From Caedimonas sp. (lineage in GTDB: Bacteria > Pseudomonadota > Alphaproteobacteria > Caedimonadales > Caedimonadaceae): 39,304 nt of DNA. The stretch is from contig JAEUKR010000040.1 in NCBI GenBank assembly GCA_016794245.1, positions 1 through 39,304 on the forward strand. Reading direction: 5' to 3'. The notes beneath the pieces were generated by a model, which was given only the letters and a program-made list of their open reading frames with translations, made no database searches and was not told where the DNA came from. The position numbers and the translations under genes were made by a program. Of this stretch, positions 32,892-39,304 are shown piece after piece (the stretch's first letter is position 1; every line of letters begins with the position of its first letter).

Positions 32892-33851
32892 GTGACCCGC
32901 GCCATCAATATTAAAAACACGCATTGGTTTAATCGGCCCGGTTATCTGCAAGGCGTCTTCTGGATCGTTATCGTTGCGTTGATCAGCAGCTCTAACGATG
33001 TTCTCATGCGTTTGACAGGCACACGCCTTCCTTCAATGGAAATTTCCTTTTTTCGATTTTTCTTTTCTTTTATGATTCTGTTGCCGATAATGCTTTTTCA
33101 GGGGGGACAAGCATTCCAGACTTCGCGTCCCGGGCGGCACATCTTGCGCGGGCTTCTTGGTTTTGGAGCCGTTGCCTTCTGGTGTGCGGGTATCAACATG
33201 GTTCCTCTTGCTGTTGTCAGCACCCTTGCTCTCACGGTTCCTCTCTTTGTTCTTCCCATGGCCATTGTTTTTTTGGGAGAAAATGTTGGATGGCAACGAG
33301 CTGCCGCTACGCTTTCCGGCTTTTTGGGCATCGCTATTATTGTCAATGGAACATCGCAAACCCACGATGCGATACAATCTATACAATCTCTTGACAAGGG
33401 AACGTTGTTCCTTGTCGCTGCAACTATTTTGTTTGCGTGCAGCGATATTCTGAACAAGAAAATGGTTGTCAAGGAGTCCAATTTAACAATGTTGTTTTAT
33501 TTTGCCGCAGGCACGTCTTTATGCGGCGCCATTCCCGCCTATATCGTATGGGAAATGCCTACAGTTACTGAATTATGTTATTTATTCTGTTTGGGAGCAG
33601 GGGGAAACCTTATTTTGTATTGTCTTCTTAAAGCGTTTGCCGCAACTGACGTATCTGCTCTGGCACCGTATCGTTATGTTGAACTGTTTTTTGCCTGCTT
33701 GTTTGGGTTGGTACTTTTTAATGAAATTCCAACCATGACAACGCTTTTGGGAGCCGTTGTTATTATTCCCAGTACTTTTGCGATTGCCTACTATGAAACA
33801 CGGCATCAAAAAATGCTGGCGATGACACAGACACAGGAGGCGAGTTCCTAG
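32892..33851 (+). CDS. EamA/DMT-family transporter
   Basis: A 319-aa protein with about ten membrane helices in two EamA repeats (about residues 18-150 and 165-305); the end of the first repeat shows the typical LGFLGIAIIVNG. The start is GTG at 32892 with AGAGGA upstream. Members export or import small metabolites; in Rickettsia a related protein imports S-adenosylmethionine, so an uptake role is possible but unproven. It is the only plus-strand gene within the phage block and lies where tail genes would be expected. Confidence 0.85.
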   Translation: MTRAINIKNTHWFNRPGYLQGVFWIVIVALISSSNDVLMRLTGTRLPSMEISFFRFFFSFMILLPIMLFQGGQAFQTSRPGRHILRGLLGFGAVAFWCAGINMVPLAVVSTLALTVPLFVLPMAIVFLGENVGWQRAAATLSGFLGIAIIVNGTSQTHDAIQSIQSLDKGTLFLVAATILFACSDILNKKMVVKESNLTMLFYFAAGTSLCGAIPAYIVWEMPTVTELCYLFCLGAGGNLILYCLLKAFAATDVSALAPYRYVELFFACLFGLVLFNEIPTMTTLLGAVVIIPSTFAIAYYETRHQKMLAMTQTQEASS

Positions 33852-33867
33852 CCTGGTATAGTGTGGC

Positions 33868-33884
33868 TCCCACCCTGGGTGGGA
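33868..33884. terminator. GC-rich hairpin after the EamA gene
   Basis: TCCCACCC and GGGTGGGA are exact reverse complements around a single T, forming a short stable stem. It lies between the convergent ends of the EamA gene and the 171-aa gene. No T-run follows on the plus strand, so a terminator role is tentative. Confidence 0.35.
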
Positions 33885-33900
33885 AACTGGACGAGGTATA

Positions 33901-34416
33901 TTAAACTTCTTCCAGATCCAGTTGCCACCCTCCAGAAAAGCCCCACTCGTCTGTAGTCAATTTATATCCCACAACACGCATGTGAAGATAAGGTCGATAA
34001 AAAACATAAAGTCTGTCGGCCTCTTCCTGTTCATCCATTAAAACAACCGCCCGTCCTGTCACCGATCGAATCTCTTTTTGTTGTTGATGTTCATCCATGA
34101 CAATCACTGAATTTTCAACAGGGTCGCGGTTTAGCGTGATATTTTGGGGCGCTTTGATCTCTTGGGATAATCTTTGAATGCATCCCACTTTCATAAGGCT
34201 GCCTCGCCAAATCCCCTCGAGAGAAGGGCATGACTTATCCTGGCACTGAATTGTCGATTGAAATTTATGATGTTCTTCTCGACCCGTGTAAATCAGTTGT
34301 CCATTAACGGTACGCCTTAAATCTCCGGTCATCAAAGGGACAAGGGTTTGTTGACAATGACGCGCGGAAAAAGGAGGAAAGCCAACACGGTCCAGTATTA
34401 ATTCTGATTCGTACAT
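33901..34416 (-). CDS. Phage-block protein of unknown function, 171 aa
   Basis: GGAGG precedes the ATG, directly after the small 46-aa ORF. The protein is soluble, with a CQDKSC pair of cysteines near the middle and a beta-rich C-terminus ending GGWQLDLEEV. No family is recognised. Position after the DUF3168 gene suggests a tail or connector component, and its downstream neighbour in the original block appears displaced by the EamA insertion. Confidence 0.55.
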   Translation of the reverse strand: MYESELILDRVGFPPFSARHCQQTLVPLMTGDLRRTVNGQLIYTGREEHHKFQSTIQCQDKSCPSLEGIWRGSLMKVGCIQRLSQEIKAPQNITLNRDPVENSVIVMDEHQQQKEIRSVTGRAVVLMDEQEEADRLYVFYRPYLHMRVVGYKLTTDEWGFSGGWQLDLEEV

Positions 34417-34426
34417 AGGATCCTCC

Positions 34427-34567
34427 TTACCATGTTGCCCAGCGTGGTAAAAGGACTTGCTGCGTTATCGCTGATTCCCTGAAGTAGCGCTCAAGGGTTT
34501 CGAGTGTTTCATAATGGGCCTCAAGTACTTTATGATTTTCAGATAAATCGTTATTTTCAAAATTCAT
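34427..34567 (-). CDS. Small 46-aa protein of the phage block
   Basis: The ATG at 34567 has GAGAGG just upstream and the frame runs to TAA at 34427-34429, filling the gap between the DUF3168 gene and the 171-aa gene. The product is acidic and helical at the N-terminus (SENHKVLEAHYETLETLERY) and rich in Trp/Arg at the end. No family is recognised. The same strand, good ribosome site and tight fit (10 bases before the next ATG) make it likely real. Confidence 0.5.
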   Translation of the reverse strand: MNFENNDLSENHKVLEAHYETLETLERYFRESAITQQVLLPRWATW

Positions 34568-34588
34568 ATTAACCTCTCTTTTTCTCGC

Positions 34589-34984
34589 TTACTTTAATCT
34601 TATGAGGATTGTGAAAATCAAAACAGCCGTCCGCGTGACGCCATCTTTTTCATTTTTTATCTCACTTTCCTCAAACCTTGCCAGGCCGGCCGCGCCCTCT
34701 TGAAGAACGAACGATGTTCCTTCCAAAGCGGTCAATATTTTTTGATGAAGATCTTGAATCTCGGCTTCTCCTTTATAACGACTCGTAATCGAAACGGTGG
34801 TTTTCATACGTCCTGCTTTTTGCGGCATCGGGCTTCTTTCAATCGGGTTTAATTGAAGCGCGATATAAGGAGGCGAAGCGTCAGGCAGGACTTGACCAAA
34901 AATATGAACCTGAGGCAAAGTCTGGCTCAGCTTGTTTTCAAGCGCCTGATAAATTCCAAAGTCACTCATGGGGGTCTCCGTCAC
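34589..34984 (-). CDS. DUF3168 tail completion protein (GTA gp8-like)
   Basis: A 131-aa protein with the DUF3168 pattern: an N-terminal helix (FGIYQALENKLSQTLP), a PPYIALQL strand, a VSITSRYKGEAEIQDLHQKILTAL core and a final strand. In HK97-like phages and gene transfer agents this protein caps the tail at the head junction. It overlaps the head-closure gene by 23 bases. Confidence 0.75.
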   Translation of the reverse strand: MTETPMSDFGIYQALENKLSQTLPQVHIFGQVLPDASPPYIALQLNPIERSPMPQKAGRMKTTVSITSRYKGEAEIQDLHQKILTALEGTSFVLQEGAAGLARFEESEIKNEKDGVTRTAVLIFTILIRLK

Positions 34985-35333
34985 TCTTTAGTGTCGTACT
35001 GACATTAAAAAACTGATAACCGTCTTTTTGGGTCGGCTCTTCCAGGACAACTAAAAAAAGCCCTTTCCAATGAAGGCGCATTCCTCTTTTGATCGCGTGA
35101 TTCGCGCGCGCCACGACTTTATAGACACGAGAAAGTTCTTCCACTCCTCCCCGTCTCTGCCCGCGCAGTTCAACAGAACTGGCCGATCCTTGCGCGGAAG
35201 CCAGTGGGGTCAGCTTGATCCATAATTTAGACAGGTTTTCCCATCTTTCATGAAAGCCTCCCCGTTCGTCTTTAACCAACATACGCTCTTGCAGCGTCAC
35301 ATAGTGGCGCAGTTCGTTGAACAGAAATGTCAT
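34962..35333 (-). CDS. Phage head closure / head-tail adaptor protein
   Basis: The 123-aa product matches small head-tail joining proteins: LRHYVTLQERMLVKDERGGFHERWEN, LTPLASAQGSASSVELRGQ, and YKVVARANHAIKRGMRLHWKG. The frame is open to a TTG at 35420, but ATG 35333 with GAGG upstream gives the usual family length. It would connect the portal-connector ring to the tail. It follows the head-tail connector gene after 120 bases. Confidence 0.75.
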   Translation of the reverse strand: MTFLFNELRHYVTLQERMLVKDERGGFHERWENLSKLWIKLTPLASAQGSASSVELRGQRRGGVEELSRVYKVVARANHAIKRGMRLHWKGLFLVVLEEPTQKDGYQFFNVSTTLKSDGDPHE

Positions 35334-35453
35334 CGTTGTTAACCTCGGAATAAAAAAATCATAGGTTTTTTCATAAGCAGACCAAAGCCTGACACCCAAC
35401 TTCCGGCTTTTGAAAGTCAAAGAGTATAATTAAGGAGTATAACTAAAGAGTAC

Positions 35454-36074
35454 TCAGGCAAGTCTGCTAACGCGATAGGGTTTGACAAGCTCAAGAGCGC
35501 CGGGACTGAGAACAGGCGGAAGCCCCCTGTTATCGTTGACGCCAACACGCTTTTCGTAGAGATCCGCAACCATCATCAGCATTGCTTGACGCAGCGGATC
35601 GGGAACGTCTTTGACCGTATCGCCATAGCCAGCGCTAAAGTCAATCTGAATCAGGCTTTGAGAGTGGAACGCGTTTGTCTGTAGATTTGAAAAATGCATT
35701 TTGGCCACCCGTCCAGCGGTATCCAGACGATAACCTGAAATCTCGCGAGATCCATAATCGTTTATCAGTTTAGGCTTGTCCAAAAGCTTGATAAACGGTG
35801 AACGAGGAATCTCTAAACCTTTAGATCCTCGGCTTTTTTGTCCTGTCAGGTAAAGATCGTCACTGATGGACAGACAATAAGCGAGATTTATGCGAAAACG
35901 CCATGATTGACAGATTAAAGACCTTGCCGTGTAAGCTTCCACGGCTTGACGCGCCGTTTTGATAAGATTCTTGAGAATCTCGTCTTCCTCTGCTCCCTCC
36001 AACCTTAAAAAGATCTTGGTTTCTAAAAGGTTGATGGGCTCACAGGCAGGTTGTTCCAGTAAAATTAAGCTCAT
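35454..36074 (-). CDS. Head-tail connector protein (gp6/GTA gp6-like)
   Basis: A 206-aa protein with the N-terminal LLETKIFLRLEGAEEDEILKNLIKTARQAVEAYTARSL pattern typical of HK97 gp6-type connectors. Its C-terminal PDPLRQAMLMMVADLYEKR is also family-like. GGGAGG precedes the ATG. It forms the ring under the portal. A hairpin-containing 131-base gap separates it from the capsid gene. Confidence 0.8.
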   Translation of the reverse strand: MSLILLEQPACEPINLLETKIFLRLEGAEEDEILKNLIKTARQAVEAYTARSLICQSWRFRINLAYCLSISDDLYLTGQKSRGSKGLEIPRSPFIKLLDKPKLINDYGSREISGYRLDTAGRVAKMHFSNLQTNAFHSQSLIQIDFSAGYGDTVKDVPDPLRQAMLMMVADLYEKRVGVNDNRGLPPVLSPGALELVKPYRVSRLA

Positions 36075-36164
36075 AAAACCTCCCGTTTATACATTACGCA
36101 TATGTTTCTGTCTGCTTACGTCAGTCTATGCGAATGATGACTACTGAACTGTTAAGGAGAACCC

Positions 36165-36180
36165 CCGATACCTCCATCGG
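36165..36180 (-). other. Small hairpin between capsid and connector genes
   Basis: CCGAT and ATCGG (36165-36169 and 36176-36180) can pair around a six-base loop. It may tune read-through after the highly expressed capsid gene; no T-run follows. Confidence 0.25.
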
Positions 36181-36205
36181 AACCGAGGGTGTCCAGGATT
36201 AACGT

Positions 36206-37432
36206 CTACTCTTGCTCTCCTCCGGCGAACTTAATGATTTTGAAAGCATCAAAGTTCATGACATCTCCTCCGACGCGCTTGGTTGTGTAGAACTCGACAT
36301 AGGGCTTTGCGCTGAAAGGATCCCGAAGAATGTGTATCCCCGCGCGATCCACGATCTGATATCCTTCTTTTAAATTCGCGAAAACGATCGCATTGCTTGG
36401 TCTGTCAGGTGTTAATGGCGGCATATCCTCGACGATAACGACTTTATATCCCAAAAGCGTCGGCGTTGATTCAGCTCCCAACCCTGGGAGCCACAGATAA
36501 AGACCATTTCTATCTTTCAATTTTCTGACCGCCGCATGTGCCGAACGCGACATCAGCCAAACGGCGTCCTTCTGGTATTCCGATTTCATCGCGTGAATGG
36601 TTTCGATCAAAATGTCTCCCGGATTCTCTTGGGCGAATGCTCCGTTCACACCTGTTTGAAGATGTTCAATCTTTCCCCATTCCAGGGCGCCGCGCTCAAC
36701 CGTGGCATAATTCATGAACCCCTTTGGTTTATTGTCCCCATCGCCTTCGAGGAAAGCTTTGTTCTCGACCTGAGCCATTTTTGTGGAAATGCGGTTTGCC
36801 AACCATTCCTCTATGTTCACGCGGGAATCGTCCAGAAGCTTTTGCGTGGCTCTGGGTTTGGCATAGAGTTCATGTACAGGGATCTGTATTTTTGCCAACT
36901 TGGGCGAAGTCGATTCGTCCCGTTGTTGCGTTTCAGCAGCCCATCCGACTTCCGCTTTCTCTTTATCAATGAGAAGGTCAACGGAACTTGAAGAGATGGT
37001 CATCACACTCGCTAATTCCCGAATGGGAGACAGATTCGCAAGTTCGCGCCCAATACGATCAGAGACCACCTGGGGAATTAAATATCCTCCATCAGCGCCA
37101 CTGCCACTGCTCAGAGCTTTCGCCTCAAGCTGGAAAAGTTTTGTTTCGTCTCCCTTGCGGACATAATGAAAGAAAGCAGACTTGCGTTCTTGTTCGGAGA
37201 AAGAAAGAGATCCTTCCGTATCTCCAAGGGCGGGTCTTTTGAAGGCAAGCTGAAGTTTGTTCAAATTCTCATACTTACGATCTACCTCAGCATTTAAACG
37301 GGAAAGTTTTTGCTCTATTAAACTGTCTGCCTTGCCTGTTTTTTCGAGAGACGACAGTCTCTCATCATAGGTAGACTTGAATTCTTCAAAAGCGCAACCA
37401 AGCTCATTGACGGCATTAAGAACCGTTTCCAT
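36206..37432 (-). CDS. Phage major capsid protein, HK97 family
   Basis: The 408-aa protein has an N-terminal coiled-coil delta domain (about residues 1-65) that acts as scaffold. The HK97-fold region begins near SSGSGADGGYLIPQVVSDRIGRELA (about 108) and continues through SSSSVDLLIDK, the EVGWAAETQQRDES loop and FLEGDGDNKPKGFMNY to the end. The adjacent prohead protease presumably removes the delta domain. The sequence looks intact. Confidence 0.95.
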   Translation of the reverse strand: METVLNAVNELGCAFEEFKSTYDERLSSLEKTGKADSLIEQKLSRLNAEVDRKYENLNKLQLAFKRPALGDTEGSLSFSEQERKSAFFHYVRKGDETKLFQLEAKALSSGSGADGGYLIPQVVSDRIGRELANLSPIRELASVMTISSSSVDLLIDKEKAEVGWAAETQQRDESTSPKLAKIQIPVHELYAKPRATQKLLDDSRVNIEEWLANRISTKMAQVENKAFLEGDGDNKPKGFMNYATVERGALEWGKIEHLQTGVNGAFAQENPGDILIETIHAMKSEYQKDAVWLMSRSAHAAVRKLKDRNGLYLWLPGLGAESTPTLLGYKVVIVEDMPPLTPDRPSNAIVFANLKEGYQIVDRAGIHILRDPFSAKPYVEFYTTKRVGGDVMNFDAFKIIKFAGGEQE

Positions 37433-37474
37433 AGTATCCTCCAGTCAGTAAATCAGTGAAAATGTATCGTTTGG

Positions 37475-37491
37475 AATCCTGTTTCAGGATT
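37475..37491 (-). other. Hairpin in the capsid gene leader
   Basis: AATCCTG and CAGGATT pair perfectly around a TTT loop in the 75-base gap between protease and capsid genes. Such stems often protect or attenuate the capsid message; function here is inferred. Confidence 0.35.
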
Positions 37492-37507
37492 TAATGAGTA
37501 TATCAAC

Positions 37508-38059
37508 CTAAGACTTTAAAATGCGAATGGCGTGTTGAATGCTCTCAATTAACGGATCATTGTTTATCTCCCTTGTTTTCAGGTTGGTAATTCTTGCGGC
37601 TCTGTTTGCTGGGAAGGTCACCAGAGAAATTTCAAACAGATCCAACTGTTTCAAAAGACGCTCTTTCAGGTTTGGGCCTTTTGAAGCCTGTACGACGCGA
37701 TAGCCAATCGAAAGACTGTCGAGGACTCGTGCTTTCATCAGGGCATACGCTTCTTGCGCCCGTCTTAATTCCAGAATCAATCGTCCCTTGACGAATAAGC
37801 CTCGATCGTCCTCGCGAATTTCTTCCCAAACGCCGATGGGGTCAGACGCATCATGCTGCCAAAGCATTTTGGGCGACGTGCTTTGTGCTGCTATAGCTTC
37901 CAGAGACTTTTGAAAAGCTCCCTTTAAAACACGATCTCCTTGATCGTCCAGCTCATTAAAGATGCTGGCGTAACCGCTGAAGCTTCCTAGATTGTTGCAG
38001 GATTTAATTAAAAAAGGCGCTGAACATTTACGAAGTGAAAGTGAAACTGAATTCGTCAT
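37508..38059 (-). CDS. HK97-family prohead protease
   Basis: The 183-aa protein has the herpesvirus-assemblin-like fold of prohead proteases: GYASIFNELDDQGDRVLKGAF, the catalytic His in KMLWQHD, the catalytic Ser in LDSLSIGYRV, and LLKQLDLFEISLVTFPAN. It processes the capsid delta domain during maturation. Its ATG overlaps the portal stop as ATGA. Confidence 0.92.
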   Translation of the reverse strand: MTNSVSLSLRKCSAPFLIKSCNNLGSFSGYASIFNELDDQGDRVLKGAFQKSLEAIAAQSTSPKMLWQHDASDPIGVWEEIREDDRGLFVKGRLILELRRAQEAYALMKARVLDSLSIGYRVVQASKGPNLKERLLKQLDLFEISLVTFPANRAARITNLKTREINNDPLIESIQHAIRILKS

Positions 38060-39177
38060 TTAACATTCTCCTTATGCCGAAAAAGAACGTCTCCGTTTTC
38101 AAGAGGAGCATATCCTACCGCGCGTCGTTTTTCGTTGATTGTCAGAAAATGGGCGCCCGCAATTTTAGCCCATGCTTCTTCCCGGCGTTGCGCAAGGGCG
38201 GGAATTCGGTCAATGTCATAGGAAAGCTTCAAGCCTTTTTCGAATTGAGGGGCAAGCCATAGGTTGAATTCATCCGTAAGATAATCCAGCAAAGGAAGAA
38301 TCGTGTCTTCCCACAGATGAAACCGAGCCTCCTTATAGTTCGAAAACGTGGCGTCACCGGGTACGCCAACAAGCATGGGAGGGACGCCATAGGCTTGTGC
38401 GATTTCGCGTGCGGAGAGATTTTTCCCATTGATAAAGTCAAGATCCTTGGGAGAAAGACCCATTTCCTTCCACTCGAAATCTCCTTCCAGAATAAGAATA
38501 CGACCGGCATTCAACTCACCCTCATACAGTGATTTGACATCCTGTCGAAGCTCTTCCCGTTGCTCATGGTTGAGGTTTTGCCCCTCTCCCTGTCCTATGA
38601 TCAATGCTCCTGAAGGACGACCCCCGTTTTGCAGTAAAGCCAGATTATGCCCTGCTACCGCGTTATGTTGATCAATCGAACAGGCTGCCGCTTCAATGGG
38701 ACTCATGCCATACCAGTCGTTCAGGGGATGAAACAGTCTTAAATGCAGGACGTTCCCTTCGCGACTGAGGGTGTCGCCTCTTAAGACGCGGTGGCTTCCC
38801 TTCACGGTATATTCATAAGCATGTGGAATCCCCGTGGCGCTCGGAATGATCTTGATGCGATCGGGCCTGAGAGGATGAAGTTCGGCAGGACAGTCGTCAA
38901 ACCCTCGGACAATTTCAATATAACTGTTTCCGGCAAGCAAAAGATAAGCAAGCGTCGCTTCTATAAACGCCGACCCCGCCTGTCGCGGACTGGGACAATG
39001 GAGCAGGTCGAGAAGAGGATGATGAAGCAATTCTTCCTCTTTGTAATAAAGGCGCCATGGCACGCTTGCTGCTCCTCTTGCAATAAGATTCACGGCGCGA
39101 TAAACGATGACGTTTTTCTGATATCCTTCTTCGGCAAGAGCTTCATAGCGCCGCGGTGTCCAGATGGAGACCTCCAA
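38056..39177 (-). CDS. HK97-family phage portal protein, 5' truncated by the repeat
   Basis: Residues match HK97/GTA portals from the WTPRRYEALAEEGYQKNVIVYRAV block on, with AGNSYIEIVRG, LHPLRPDRI and the GVPPMLVGVPGDATFSNYKEA motif near the end. In related portals roughly 20-30 residues precede WTPR. Here the frame hits the 119-bp repeat five bases before the only usable start, a TTG at 39177, and a stop follows at 39211-39213. The gene is therefore probably missing its true start, and the terminase that should precede it is not visible. Confidence 0.88.
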   Translation of the reverse strand: MEVSIWTPRRYEALAEEGYQKNVIVYRAVNLIARGAASVPWRLYYKEEELLHHPLLDLLHCPSPRQAGSAFIEATLAYLLLAGNSYIEIVRGFDDCPAELHPLRPDRIKIIPSATGIPHAYEYTVKGSHRVLRGDTLSREGNVLHLRLFHPLNDWYGMSPIEAAACSIDQHNAVAGHNLALLQNGGRPSGALIIGQGEGQNLNHEQREELRQDVKSLYEGELNAGRILILEGDFEWKEMGLSPKDLDFINGKNLSAREIAQAYGVPPMLVGVPGDATFSNYKEARFHLWEDTILPLLDYLTDEFNLWLAPQFEKGLKLSYDIDRIPALAQRREEAWAKIAGAHFLTINEKRRAVGYAPLENGDVLFRHKENVK

Positions 39178-39290
39178 AAACCAGCAGATTTTGAGGCATG
39201 GAGAGAGGATTCAAGAACTTATTAGCATTTTTAGGTTCTTTTTCAGGCTTTATCGTCCAATTTCCGTGGAAGATTTAAGAGAATAACAGC
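39172..39290 (+). repeat. 119-bp terminal direct repeat, right copy
   Basis: Aligns without gaps to 107-225. The plus-strand frame ending in LYRPISVEDLRE stops at 39284-39286, matching the left copy. Its left edge coincides with the break of the portal gene, which argues that this repeat, or the element it belongs to, inserted there. The remaining 14 bases to the window end differ from the left copy. Confidence 0.8.
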
Positions 39291-39304
39291 TCCTTTTTCA
39301 CGAA

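Noticed and set aside
38791-39225. 144-aa plus-strand frame running into the repeat
   Set aside because: Most of it is antisense to the portal gene. Only the repeat part is shared with the left copy, and there the other frame shows the conserved substitution pattern.
1-39304. Shared ends as evidence of a circular molecule
   Set aside because: The two 119-bp copies differ at 11 positions and have different outer flanks, so they are two repeats and not an assembly overlap.

Overview
The window looks like an oriC-proximal piece of an alphaproteobacterial chromosome of moderate-to-low GC. Three things point to Alphaproteobacteria: the hemE / oriC / coaE-dnaQ-secB arrangement, the hemC-hemD-Mic60-hemY cluster divergent from tsaD-gpsA, and a Tim44-like gene beside mltA. 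Remnants of IS481 and IS110 elements, missing genes in otherwise conserved blocks, and a decayed gene-transfer-agent-like prophage suggest a host-associated, rearranging genome. A Holosporales-type endosymbiont is my guess, but it is an inference. Both window ends carry the same 119-bp repeat in direct orientation (about 91% identical), so this is probably a whole contig bounded by repeats.

Layout. 1-4560 is an accessory segment: an IS110 transposase tail, the left repeat, a small ORF, a MarR regulator with DUF1398 and tag genes, a broken IS481 transposase, a MazG-like pyrophosphohydrolase, and a coupled pair of drug-type acetyltransferases (AAC(6')-like GNAT and CatB-type) preceded by a 32-codon ORF. 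4583-11693 is the left arm of the origin region: holA converges on parB, and parB, parA, rsmG (carrying a perfect parS), rho, hemJ, hemH and hemE run leftwards. 11694-12083 is a very likely oriC, with one perfect and two near-perfect DnaA boxes and two exact TTAA-N7-TTAA (CtrA-type) sites. 12084-17838 is the right arm: coaE and dnaQ, convergent secB, then the Tim44-like gene, mltA and uvrB. Most genes on both arms point away from the origin, with holA and secB as exceptions.

17935-21970 is hemY, Mic60, hemD and hemC on the minus strand. tsaD, gpsA, an EVE-domain gene, an O-antigen ligase/polymerase-like gene and a FlaA1/CapD-type sugar-nucleotide dehydratase follow on the plus strand to 28035. 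Together with hemE, hemH and hemJ, the window encodes five haem-pathway enzymes (HemC, D, E, J, H).

28093-39177 is a minus-strand phage/GTA-like block: portal (5' truncated), prohead protease, capsid, head-tail connector, head closure, DUF3168, a 46-aa ORF, a 171-aa unknown, a large tail/hub-like protein, two more unknown or tail proteins, a SleB-type hydrolase and a GTA-type holin. It lacks recognisable terminase, tail-tube and tape-measure genes, and a plus-strand EamA transporter sits inside it.

The most interesting non-coding signal is a family of palindromic intergenic repeats with TATACCC...GGGTATA ends. The longest copy is about 127 bp and resembles the ERIC/IRU elements of Gammaproteobacteria in length, ends and internal blocks. 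Truncated, tandem and internally deleted copies lie at four intergenic junctions. No tRNA, rRNA or CRISPR was seen.
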